Assembly (NCBI GenBank): GCA_000499405.2 | Contig: HG738137.1 | Span: forward strand, 18,188,581 to 18,252,580 | Source: Onchocerca volvulus | Lineage: Eukaryota > Nematoda > Chromadorea > Rhabditida > Onchocercidae | Reading direction: 5' to 3' | Length of the DNA: 64,000 nucleotides | Part shown: piece after piece, positions 24,501 to 35,640 of the stretch | How the letters are laid out: each line of letters starts with the position of its first letter | Position numbering within the stretch: the first letter of the stretch is position 1 | Program-made: the position numbers and the translations under genes | Notes under the pieces: model-generated | The model's database searches: none | Told to the model about the DNA's origin: nothing | Seen by the model: only the letters and a program-made list of their open reading frames with translations

Positions 24501-26427
24501 ATCAACTTAATCGTTTAATTTTTGTGAATTGAGCTTAAAATCTTCCCTAGCTAATGTGTTTCAAATTCTATTCTCTGTCCTCGACAAAATTTTTTGTCAT
24601 CTTTTACCGGCAATTCCTTCCAATGATTTCAAATATAAAAAATGGAAAATTTCGAGCGACAGGCATTTATTTTAATAGATCACATTGTCAGCCCAATAAC
24701 AGAAACTATTAATAAACAATGGGTAAAGTGTTCGCACATGTTTGTAACATGCAGAAGATGTTGTAATTCCAACTTTATGAATAAATTCTCAAATGAGTCG
24801 AAATTCGGATGGCGGTAAAAGCAATTTGTAACATGATATGCTAGCTTTAATGGATTTCAGGAAAAGATTTTTCAAAAATTCGGAACTTTTATTGCAATTT
24901 CGCGAATGTTTAAGTGTGTTTTCCGAACTCTTATAAAACTCAGATTTCATCCGATAAAATTTTGCAAAAAAAAGATGAAATTTAATAGAACGAGGCTTTG
25001 AATATAATGAAAATGGATTTTAAAAATTGAATTTAATAAGTTAACCGGTAAATAAGCAACAAATAAATTCAAAAACTGAAAAAATTTATGGCCAACTAAA
25101 AAATTCTAGAATAGTAATTTAAACTTTAAATAACGATTTTTCGATATTCTTAACACAACGCAAAAAAAAAAGACTCATAGTTGGATGAGAAATGAGGCCA
25201 AGCTATATTAATAACTCTAAAATAAGCCTAAAACTAAGCGAAGCATATTTGTTCTATAATCGATTTTGAAGACTCATGGGACTCAAACAAACATTTCCAG
25301 AGTTACTCACAAATATTCTACTATAATTAATAGTCTAAAAGTCAAGTTTTTTCTCGTACAAGTTTTCCTGCTTTTTTGTTCAATATTAACGGCAGAGTTG
25401 AAAGTTGCGAGAAAAAAAAAAATTCTTTCGAAAATTTGTTAACTTTTCATGCGAATTCTTTGCTGAAACTTAGAAAGTTTTTTTTTCGAAAATTTAAACA
25501 GGAATCAAAAAAATTCTTTTTTTTTGCAATATTCGTCAACTCACAAATTATTTATTAAGTTTATAAACCAAATTTTGAAATGAAAGTCCTGTCTAATTAG
25601 GAAAGAAGCTTTAAATTTTAATTTGTTTAAAAAATTGGAAAAATTACTATAAAGTATGTTGCACACAGTTTCTTGTAATAATTAGAATTAAAATAATATC
25701 ATTTTTAACCCTAACATGATGCTTTTTATAAATTTTTGATTATCTTTCGTTGTTAAGATTTTCAATGCGTAAAACTGATACCAAAATGATTAACAATTTT
25801 TACCCAAGTTTATTTTAAATTCGATTTTCTATTCAATTTTATTCGAATCAAAATGAATCTAATTTGAGCATAGTTCTGAATCAAATTTTAAAACTTTGAT
25901 CAATAGAAATTACTCGTCGTCAGAACGAAGCTGGAATACTATTGACAATAAATCATGGTAATTAAATGTTATTGGTATCCCATGATTTCATGATATATTC
26001 ATTCTTCTCCTTGCTATCCTTCTTTCCCTCAGATAAACTACCATTTGAAAAAGCAAATATTTTATGAAAAAAAAAAAAATGGTATTCTCAGCTGACCTTG
26101 AAATGAGACGAATTATGTGATATTCGAAAGGTTCTTTTATTGCATTTTCTTTTTTTGCTTAATTTTAAAATTCATTTCAGTTCATACAACCAAATTCAAA
26201 TCAAATCAAATCGAATCAAATCATTTCTAAGAGTGGCTACAACAAAGGTACCAATATTTACATCGTCTCTTCCCTTCTCTTTCGATCAATGTCAACAAGT
26301 AGAAAGATAACAGTAACAATAGAACGCATAATCCAAATGTTTAGATTAATGAAAAATTTTCTATTATTTTTAGTACAAATAGTTGTCGAATTTGTTGGCT
26401 AATTTTTTTAGTACTTACCAGTTGAAT
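21578..26427. other. AT-rich intergenic DNA, no confident gene
   Basis: Several short open frames occur, but those I checked lack paired splice signals. A piece near 23570-23640 (TCATATCTATATTCCAAAAA, then a TTTTTCCGACA box) matches the dispersed repeat at 49040 and 9640. A less AT-rich patch at 23690-23770 is open in several frames at once and cannot be assigned. A T/C tract lies at 23935-23960. Confidence 0.45.
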
Positions 26428-26646
26428 TATATAAATAAAAATGCAAATGTTCGTTTGTTCAAAATCTTAAATCTCCGAAAGTTCTTAGACCCGCTCCTTA
26501 TCTATTAAAAAAAAAAAAAAAAAAAAAAAAACACGGCCTATTCAAATGCAACGTTGTATGAAAATTTCAAATTAATCGGTGAATAATTTGAAATCTTATG
26601 TGGAAATAAACAACGAACATTTGCATTTTTACTTATTTAGATTCTA
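26428..26646. mobile_element. Foldback Helitron-end relic with A-tract centre
   Basis: The left arm (26431-26456) and the reverse complement of 26611-26638 share AAAAATGCAAATGTTCGTT, giving terminal inverted repeats of about 19 perfect bases within a longer match. The inner right arm, read in reverse, continues ACCGATTAATTTGAAATTTT and a GGCCGTG box, like the end segment at 12957-13075. Thus two Helitron-type ends lie head to head, separated by a long A tract (about 26504-26530). No coding sequence. Confidence 0.55.
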
Positions 26647-27242
26647 TAAACAAATAAAAAACTTAACTAAAATTGACATAGTAGTCTAAATTACAATACA
26701 TCATATTCATTGTATCAAAGAAGCAAACGAATATGATAAACTTTGTTTAGTTAAATGATAGAATCGATGTTAAACACATGTATAACGTAGCCCATATCCA
26801 TGTTTCAAAATTGTTCCAAAAGTTTAGTCACAATATGATGAAAAAACTTGTCATGAAAACTGAATTGAGTGATACGTCTGTGCAAAATATTTCTACGTTT
26901 TAGAAAGTCCTTTCATTCTTCCTGTCGACTCTACCCATGATATTATTGGTTTTATGGCTTGTCCAAAATAGAATCACTGCTCTAGAAATTCAAAGTTTAT
27001 TTATCGAACATTGCAACAAGGAAAAATAGAGGAATTGAATGAGAGCAATCAGATATATCAAATACAATGCAAAAAATAGTTAAGTGAGTAAATAAATAAT
27101 ATTTATTAAAATACTAGAATGAATAGCTGTCTTTTCTCATTTATATTTCAATTTCATTTTAAATAACTTCATTCAAATAATTCAATTCAAATTCATGCAT
27201 CATGCATTTGTCGGTTAATATGCTATTTAATTGTAGAGCCTT

Positions 27243-27344
27243 TTAATGTGGAACATCTGCTGTATCCCAGCTCCATTCATCTGCATTGGTTTCCGGTGCT
27301 TTTATTAAAGGCTTTGTAAATCTTTTCTGTTTTGAAGACCCTTT
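27243..27344 (-). CDS. Candidate terminal exon, Trp/acidic C-terminus
   Basis: After a TATATTCAAG acceptor the frame reads KGSSKQKRFTKPLIKAPE, then TNADEWSWDTADVPH and TAA. The mixed basic/acidic composition is unlike the surrounding AT-rich DNA and typical of a disordered protein tail. An alternative acceptor (GCATAG) would start it about 24 bases earlier. The opposite strand is also open here, so coding is likely but not proven. It could belong with the candidates at 27999 and 28911, but no phase-consistent join was established. Family not recognised. Confidence 0.42.
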   Translation of the reverse strand, partial: KGSSKQKRFTKPLIKAPETNADEWSWDTADVPH

Positions 27345-27998
27345 CTTGAATATAAAATTGATTTCTATGCTTTTTCGGGAAGAAAATGAAAAAAAATTTT
27401 AAATTAAAGACTTAGTCATAATACCGGATAGATTTGATCATGAGTAATCATATTCAAAAGAATGATAAGACCGTAAGTTTCTACAAGTTTTGCTGAAAAC
27501 TTCGCAAAACTCTTTTTTGAAAAAATTACTCTTCAAGTCCACTAATGCATTGAAATATAATTTTCCATAAATTCGGTTTTTTAAACAGATTTTCTGATTA
27601 TATTTGTCAATTTGAATTAGTTTTCTATGGAGAATGGAAGAAAGGAAATAAAAGCAGAACTGCGTGAAATATTGACTTAGGTAAGCGTTGCACTTTTATT
27701 TTTATATTTCGGATGGCGATAATTGTAATTTTCCATTCTGTGATAAAATTGGCTCCATTATGACGAAATTTCATAACTTCAAATTAGATAATATATGCTA
27801 CAAATTTTTATGAGAGGAAATGAATTTATAACTCATTCTGTTCAAAAAATGCCTTTTTCTGAAGGATTAAAGGAAGCAGAAGGTCACCATGTGGTCGCCG
27901 TTTTTTTTGCTTTTTTTCCCAATCTTGATTTGTTCTATTTGTTCTAATTTTTTTTCTCCTTTTTTATTATCAGATATAGTTAGCGCTGTAATTCTTAC

Positions 27999-28098
27999 CT
28001 AATTATTTCCACGGTATCTCAGATTACTTGCTATAAATTCATTGATAATCATTGAAACAATATCAGTCAGGTTGGTGTTTTTCACATACTCATTTATC
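27999..28098 (-). CDS. Candidate exon, 32 codons ending in TAG
   Basis: It follows a strong TTTTTTGCAG acceptor and reads INEYVKNTNLTDIVSMIINE, then FIASNLRYRGNN and TAG. The other two frames stop early. The stop is directly followed by GTAAGA, a good donor, so the 3' UTR may be spliced or the true frame may differ. Family not recognised. Confidence 0.35.
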
Positions 28099-28910
28099 CT
28101 GCAAAAAAATGCTAATTAAATTTGCATTAGACTTTTGTCAAAATTTCTTCTGTATGAAAATGTGCAGAAGAAGAGCGATGGGAAGAAAATATTGCATTTT
28201 AATTTTAGTAAAGGTTAAAGTTTCGGTAGATTAACTGGAATAGTTTCATTTTGTTTACATTTCGAAGGTGAAGTATCTGGAATGATTATGCGAAACTTTC
28301 TATAGTAAAATGGCTCTCAAAATCCAAACAATCATGCAGATTTGTCGTAAAATGCATCATAACATCATAGCAATTATTCATTATAATTCAAACAGTGAAA
28401 ATTCATAAAATTTAGAAATTTTAATTAAAAATAACTGCGATCATTATCAACAGATACATTATATATTACTTCGGCTAGTTTATTCTGATATATTGCCGAA
28501 GGATCAAATCTTTGAAATAAAATGAGCTTTTTCAAATTTAAAAATTGTATTCCAATTTTCTTATTTTGTCTAATTTACAAACAAAAATTTTAAACTTGAC
28601 TTTTTATTCGTCATTTTTGCATTTGTTCAGCTGTCATAATGATGATGCCTTTCTTAACTTTCATATATCCTATTTTATTATTTGAGCTAAAATGTATGAT
28701 ATTGATTTTTGTAAATATATTTGCTATATAATTCAGACGGTTAATGTGAAAGAAAAGTGGAAGATTGATTGGAAAAATATCTCAAATACACATTTTGTAC
28801 ACAGTGAATATGTACTATCAAGTAAGTGCCGAACTATTCCAATGACAACTTAACTAATTAGATATTCGTCTTAGTCATTAACCGACAATACCTTTTTCAT
28901 TTTCAACTAG

Positions 28911-29081
28911 AATTTTAAGAAACGAACAAAAGGATTCAAAGTTAGCTGAAACGGAAAAGTTTCTTCCTCCATTCCAACTTTTTTGTGTAAAGCTAACAAA
29001 TATTCTAATAAGAGTAGTTCGTTTTCTTCCCATTGGAAATATCGTAGAAATGTTGTAAACAAAAAAAGTTCGAAATCGCAT
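28911..29081 (-). CDS. Candidate exon, Leu/Glu-rich
   Basis: From an AATACAG acceptor-like site one frame reads CDFELFLFTTFLRYFQWEEN, then ELLLLEYLLALHKKVGMEEE, ending TAG at about 28911 or splicing earlier at a weak GTTCGT donor. The pattern suggests an amphipathic helical segment. A second, ATG-headed frame is open across the same bases but has a more random composition. No family assigned. Confidence 0.33.
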
Positions 29082-29119
29082 CTGTATTCGTTTCAACGTA
29101 TTTTGCAATTAAAAGATTT

Positions 29120-29230
29120 CAGCGGAAGTTGAGAAAAGTTGAGAACTGAGAAGAGGGGAAGGTTGAGAAGAGCGGGAATTGAGAAGAACGTGGATTCAGA
29201 AGATCGAGGATTCAGAAGAGTGGTGGAATG
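29120..29230. repeat. Purine-rich imperfect repeat upstream of the membrane-protein gene
   Basis: A run of GAGAAGA/GTTGAGAA/ATTCAGAAGA variants with almost no pyrimidine tracts, ending about 0.9 kb before the plus-strand gene at 30121. It could be a promoter-proximal GA element or simple sequence. Confidence 0.4.
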
Positions 29231-30111
29231 CGAATAATAGAAAAAGACAGACAGAAATATTTATTTGCTGAAGATGTTACTAGTACTGGTAGTATTATTA
29301 TTGGTGATGTGGAAATTAGTAGTAATAATGAAGGAATTAGTTTGCGATAGAAGTGAAAAGGCATGACTTGGCATTAAAAGTCAAGTCCGATTCTTCATAG
29401 ATTTCAAAAGAGAAGGGAATTTCATGAAATTTCCAAATTTAATCCAACTTTGCTTTCGCCCGTTACCATTCATTCCATTTGTGTTTACTTCTTTTCAATA
29501 TAATGATTGGAATATTTGTTGTGCAATGAAAATCAATCGACAACATTTACCATTGAATGCAGCTGCATTTCCGAAAAACTCAAAATGAAATTTATTTTTT
29601 TCTTTCTCTTTTCTATCCTCATGCATTCCTTCTCTCTAATTTGTCACATTCTTATTATGAATTCATCAAATTAGTTTAATTGTCAAAGAATGAAACATTT
29701 CCACAAATGATTTAGGAAGCCTTTTTTAAATCTGAAGCGAATGTTGTCTGAGAATTTTTAATTGGTCTTGAATTTGTGAATCTCTTACAAATTTTGCTTT
29801 TAAAAATTTCGAACCTTACAAAATTTACAAAATGTCGAAATTTCATAAGACCAGTTTTTTTCTGAGTTCTACCAATGAAGGAAGCTGAATTTTCGAAATC
29901 GCAGCGAATTTTCCTCCCCCTAATTTTTTTTTTGCCAATCATTACTCTCTGTTGCTGATGTTATCCGTGAAATTTTAGTTCTCTTAACTGGAAAAAGCGA
30001 GACCTTGAAGATTTTAATGTGATGAATTACTTTTTTTGCCCGCTAATTGCCATTTTTTAGAATTTTGGTGGCAATTTCGAAAATTTTCAATTTTCCTTAT
30101 TTCAATCATGA

Positions 30112-30117
30112 TTTCAG
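30112..30117 (+). promoter_or_regulatory. Likely trans-splice acceptor (TTTCAG)
   Basis: A consensus nematode acceptor three bases upstream of the ATG at 30121, with no visible upstream exon. This fits addition of a spliced leader to the mRNA. Confidence 0.5.
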
Positions 30118-30120
30118 GAA

Positions 30121-32096
30121 ATGAGACAAGCTTTATGTACAGTTGTTGGCATTTATTCTTGCTCTTTGTTTGCTGTTCAAGCTGGTAATATTTGAAACTT
30201 TTGTAATTTTTTTCTTCATTATTGATTTTAATCGTCAAAAGTTTTTAAATTTCTGTTTTAAATTCATGCATTGTTAAATCCTAAATATATTCAATTTGCT
30301 AGAATTTCCATTTTATTTTGGAATCCATTTAGACTTTGAAAATGATTATTTCAATTAATTGAGTACCTTTCGCAATTGCTACACTTTTAAATCTACTACA
30401 ATGATAATGATGATACTTATTTACAAAATGCTTCTACTAAAAGCGCAAAAGTTCCTAAAAAAAAGGAAATAAAGAATTAAAAACTTTTTGAATATGCAGA
30501 ACGAGTTCAGTGCGGTGATGTGATATCATCAGAAACAAGACGATATGTAGATGCATACGTATGTCCGACAAAATTTCATCGTGAAAAGGAGAATCAATGC
30601 TGCAGTCCACCTAAATTTAATTGTTGTCGTGAACCAACATTTCTCGAGAATCAGTAAGTAAGTTAGATATAATGATGATGTTCGTATTCGCAATAATAGT
30701 AATTGATAATTGATAATGGCAAGAAGATGAATGAAAAAAACTAGACCTTAGATTATAGTCCAAGTTTCAAATCCGAAAACTTGAGATTGAGAAATTTCAG
30801 CCCAAGAGAGTAGTAAATGGTAAATCTTGCAAATATCAATAAAATTAATATTGATTTACTTTTTTCAGTTTGTTTAAAAATATTTTACTAAATTGAGAAG
30901 CCAGGCGATACATATATTGTGAGTTTGATATTTCGGATAGTTTCACGACAGTATGCAGTTATATTGTTGAATTATTGTAGACTAATTAGCAAAGCAATAT
31001 TGTCCATATCTGATGGAAGAAATCTAATAAAGAATCTTTAGATCAAATATTGTTACATAGTCATGATCAAGAGAAATTTATTGAGTTCAAAGATCCATTA
31101 TTGAAACTAAGAAAAGATGCGAAACTTTATGAATAAGGAATCCATCGCAAACTACGCAACGAATTTAGGAACATCAAAAACTGTCAATTTACATAAAATC
31201 GTTAAAAGACGATACCAATTTGTGAGATAGGAAAATGGAGATAGCATAATTCTGTGCAATCGATACTCTTAAAATTCTCTACCAAAATCGAAATTTGTAG
31301 ATTATTTTTCTCATAGCGAAGAGTTTGGAATTGGATGGAAAGAAATAAAACGGAACATTTGAATTTTGTTACTCATGTTGGGTGTGCTAAAAATTCACAA
31401 TTTATTTTTAATTTGCATTTTCAAACTAAATATCAATAAAAAATTTCCATCTTGACAAAATTTCAGTTTATCGGCAATATTATTCACTGCACTGATTGTT
31501 ACTTTTACCTTACTAACGATGATCATCATAGTCTGTCTTTGCTGGGAGAAATGCCTTTTGCATAAAATTATCCGAAGGAAACCAGCGCTTGATTATATGG
31601 GTTAGTCTTTTAAAATAAAACTATATCATAATTTATCACCTTATCATTGACTGATTTATTTCTTAGTCTGACAATACCGTACGACTGATAATCATCCAAT
31701 GATTAATTTCTTGTAAGAAGTTTCATTACAGTAATCAACCTATCGTATATATTTCTCAATTATTCACTTCACCTATTTTATGCAATAACTTTCGATTGAT
31801 ATACGGTGTTGCCTCTGTATTGATTGAAACTTTTGAAAGATGTTTTCTACTGTGTTTCACTAGTAATCTTCGAATTTCTAGATCATAGATTAAATATCAT
31901 GCCCATAAATATTGGCAAAAATTCAAAATCGAACTACTACTTCGATTTATATTTTCTAATAAATAAAATTCTAGCTCGACCCGAGGAAACGGAGCATCTA
32001 AATGGTTTGAGTTTGCCAAATGAGTATTGCAATGAAAAGAATGCTTATGAAGTAAATGCAGAAATCGTTTATCGACCCAACAAAGATCCATTATGA
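30121..32096 (+). CDS. Small Cys-rich single-pass membrane protein (Shisa-like)
   Basis: Four phase-matched exons: 30121-30184, 30500-30653, 31467-31600 and 31975-32096, 157 residues. Residues 1-21 (MRQALCTVVGIYSCSLFAVQ...) look like a signal peptide. The ectodomain (22-73) carries C26, C43 and two paired cysteines, C55-C56 and C63-C64 (QCCSPPKFNCCREP). A strong membrane segment follows at about 75-98 (LSAILFTALIVTFTLL...), then CLCWEKCLLHKIIRRKP and a tail ending VYRPNKDPL. Signal peptide, paired-Cys head, one helix and juxtamembrane Cys/basic residues recall Shisa- and CYYR1-type proteins, which act in the ER/Golgi or at the surface as receptor-handling adaptors. That assignment rests on layout, not on a full domain match. 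Exon 2 could use GTAAGT four bases later, but that reading hits a stop, which fixes the donor at 30654. Confidence 0.8.
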
Positions 32097-33842
32097 AGAT
32101 TGGATTTTAAATTTAAAATTTTTAATTTTTGATTCAAAAGGAATCTTTTAACGATAATTTTTGAAGAAAACGTTTGTTTGCAAACACTGAATTTATAGCA
32201 GAATTTTGTAACATTTATGATAGATTCATAGATCATTAAATGTCTAGAAATTGATTATCAAGTTATATCAAATTATTAAAAGAAGTAATAATTTTTTATC
32301 AAGTAATTATTACTTCTCTCTATCAATCACATTAAACTCATATGAATTAAATTTTTCCACTAGTTTTCATATGTCTTTGCCTAACCTAAACTTTGTGTTG
32401 AGAATAATGATTTTCTTTGATAGAAAATTTTTATGAAGAAATTGTAGGAGTAGATTCTAGGTAGATTTCAATTTTTCAACTTTCTAAAAATTTTGAAGTT
32501 TTCAACGAAATTTCGAAAGAATTATTTTCATCATCCAGTTATTTAATATCACATGCCTTCGTATGATGACTTAATTTATGTGCCTAATGAAGACAAGCAA
32601 TGAATTCTCGAGAAAAAACACATGACTGTCGCCAAATAGTTCATTCATTATATGATTTGATAAGATTGTTAGTAATCATATAATTAACTTTAATTCTGCA
32701 AATTAGTCAAAATTTCTCGAAATCATGCGAGTATCATGCTTTTATTCCATACAACGATAGCAATTACATATTTGTATTGAGGATTTCATTGATGAGATGC
32801 ATTGGGATTTCAATGACATATGTTAATTTCTTTGTTGTTAATTAATTGAGAAATCATTTGGTAAAAAGTGTCAAATAAAAAATAAAAGCTTTAAAAAAAT
32901 TGACTAAAAAGAGGACACTTATAAGAGCTAACAGAAACGAAAAAATCAAGAAAGATGACCAAAATCTTTTTTCAACAAATATCCTTGTGAAATGATTACG
33001 GCTCAGCTAGAATTATTTGTTAAAAAGAAAATTGATTTTATTCTCAATTAAAAAATAAACCAAAATATAAACAGAATAATAAAAACACAAATAATAAGTT
33101 TTTTTATTTGTTTGTTTGTTTTTGTTTGTTAATTAACAACAACAAGGAAATTTAAACAGAAATAAAATAAAATAAATTGTTGGTTATTTGTTTTTCGAAA
33201 CACCAAACATCTAATTTTAGAACTTAAACACTCCACACAAAAATTCCCATACAAAAACTTTTTTTTTTTGAATTAAATTAAAATTTCCTAATTATTTTTC
33301 TATAATTTCAGCCACATGGATAAAATGTTTACAATCTATTTAATCAGTGTGGAATGAAAAATTCATGTTAAAGCATAACTGGATTTATCAGCTGTTTAGG
33401 TTGATAATAAAAAGAATTCGAATTGTGAAATTGAATTATTCATTATTTGCATTTTCATTTGTTTAGATTAACATGAAATTAATTTTGATGAGAAAATTCC
33501 TGGGAATTCAAATTGGAAACGAAATAATAGAAATGAAGAAAAATAATGATAAAAGAAAAAGTAAAATAGCTTAAAAATCGTTGAATTGAGAAGTGTTTCT
33601 GTTGAAATGCATTTTTTATTTTATTTTTTCATTTGATTTCAGTAAAAAAATAACTGGAAATTATATGTTGAAGTAATTTATTATTATTGTTAGCTTAAAA
33701 AATTTAGAATAAATTAGGGTTACTTTTACCAAAAAATCGAAATATTTTTGCGAATATAAGTATGATGAAATAATCAAAGATCTTTGTATAATAGAGAAAT
33801 ATCCAACAAGCGTGGTATAATCAACCTTTTGACCTTTATGTG
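32097..33842. other. AT-rich intergenic DNA
   Basis: 3' flank of the four-exon gene followed by A/T-rich sequence with short TTTG/TTTGTTTG runs near 33100-33130. No exon or RNA gene recognised. Confidence 0.5.
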
Positions 33843-34030
33843 TGTTGTAAATTGTGTTTTGCTATGGTAATTTAGAGTAAACAAACTTCTTTTCCGCTTT
33901 GTTGACATGTTGTAAAATTGTGCTATGGTCAACAAGTAGAAAACAAATTATCGCTCTTTGCGCTCTACATTAGCATGTTGTAAAATAGTAAACAAACTCT
34001 TGCTACGCAAAAAATTAGGGTCATCCGCTT
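33843..34030 (+). repeat. Triple imperfect tandem repeat headed TGTTGTAAA
   Basis: Units start at 33843, 33908 and 33976 (spacings 65 and 68). Each begins TGTTGTAAA and contains variants of GCTATGGT and AGTAAACAAACT. The third leads into the LTR-like segment, so this may be repeated LTR start sequence. Confidence 0.6.
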
Positions 34031-34480
34031 AGATCAGAACAATCTGAACCATTAGATTTAAAAAAAAAAAAAATCATAAAAATCTAAACGATCGTAACCT
34101 TCATCGGAGAAAAAACTCTCAGAATAAACAATCAATACAAGTGGTACAATCAGAATGAAAGTGAACCTCAATCAGATCGATCAGAACTCTCAAAAAAGAT
34201 TCGAAAAGTAGTTTTTCGATCCGAATGAGCATTCAGTATAAAATGGAACGATCGAACGATCGAACGATCAATCCATCGCTTATAGAAACTCTCAAAGAAA
34301 ATTTTAGAGAGTTATTCTTCAATTGAATAATAACAAAAAAGAAAATCTAGCAATCGATTTCGCAAGGAATATTTTCAGATAATTATCTGTTTATAATGTG
34401 TAAGAAAATGATTCCTCCGTCAAGCAATAAAACTTTTATCACATTTATTCGTCTGTGCCAAATATTATCGAGAAACTTTC
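33976..34480 (+). mobile_element. Possible solo LTR (plus orientation)
   Basis: It begins TGTTGTAAAATAG, holds a TATA-like AGTATAAAATGG near 34236 directly followed by a CGATCGAA tandem, has AATAAA near 34425 and ends near a TTTCGCAAC at about 34480. The order start, TATA, poly(A) signal, end is as in an LTR of about 500 bp. The right end and target-site duplication are uncertain, and no gag/pol lies next to it. Confidence 0.4.
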
Positions 34481-34964
34481 GCAACTTTTGGAAATAATTT
34501 TATGTTCGCCTCATTTTCTTAAATATTCGCAATTCTATCGTATAGGTTTTCGATCATCTTGATAATAATAATAAAAAGAAAAATATTAACATTATGCATG
34601 CTTCAATACGAAAAAATGAAATTGAGCAATATAAAATAATATCGGTCATCATGTCATTTTTATGTCATTTTGTCATTTCATTTTTATTTTGATAAAGCTA
34701 ACTTCATATGTCATTGGATACAAGCACTCGTATTCCTTCTCCTTTGTAATTTTATCCCTCGGACGTCAGTTAGAGTGCTTGTAATGTCGTTGTGTGAATG
34801 TTTTTTTTTTAATATTTTACCGAACATTAATAAAGAAGCATGCAAATTTAAAAATTCCAAAAATTATTAAATTAAAAAAAATTTTTCGGATATGGGAAGA
34901 ATTAGTATTGGTCTCAATGACAGAAAAAGTATTTGTGCCGGGAAATGTTTGTGATCTTATTGTT

Positions 34965-35640
34965 TGTTAGTTGGAGATTGACTCTTCTCGTGTTGTGATT
35001 CCGTTAAATCAACAATAGCCTTTGTTGGTTTATACGATTTTATAACACAATATCGCACTTATACAATAATAGGGACTGAATGAACAATAACAGTAAGAAT
35101 CAAAGAGTATGAATTACGATGTCTTATTTTCCGCTCCTGCTGAACTGTTGCTCGTGCCGTTGAACTGTGAGCTGCTGCTGATGTCGAATTGTCCTCAAAA
35201 TTGATTTATAGCTGAATTTGAGCTTAAGCTTGAACTATTTTCAGCTTCGAACTCTTGACTTTTCAAATCCTTCGAACTCACCTCCTTTACTTGAATTTCA
35301 TTGTTCGCCTCACGATTGATTAACCTCATTTGTTTATTTATGAATCAGAATGTTTTGACTGGTAGACATGTTTCATGTTTTCGGCTTGTTGACCTCTTTG
35401 CAACTATCATCGCACTATCTTGACCTTTGATATCCTTTGTTTACTATGATTGCATCCTTTGACTTCACCAACATCTTCACGCTTTTTAACTTTTCGACAT
35501 TCATTCCTGGATATAATTAATTACGCTTCCGTCTTTCATCGACTATCTGGAGGAAAAATTGTGATAAACAAGAGTAAGCATTGAACACACTCATCCAAAT
35601 AAGTCAAATAATGGTATATAGTGAGAGTTGTTTTACAACA
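34965..35640 (-). mobile_element. Possible solo LTR (minus orientation)
   Basis: Read on the minus strand it starts TGTTGTAAAACAACTCTC at 35640 and ends CTCCAACTAACA at 34965, so its terminal bases are TG...CA with a short inverted repeat. It shares the TGTTGTAAAA start with the plus-strand element 1 kb away but little else that I can see. No target-site duplication is obvious. No open frame of retroelement type occurs inside. Confidence 0.45.

Noticed and set aside
31897..32091. 64-codon minus-strand ORF
   Set aside because: Antisense of the last exon of the Cys-rich membrane gene.
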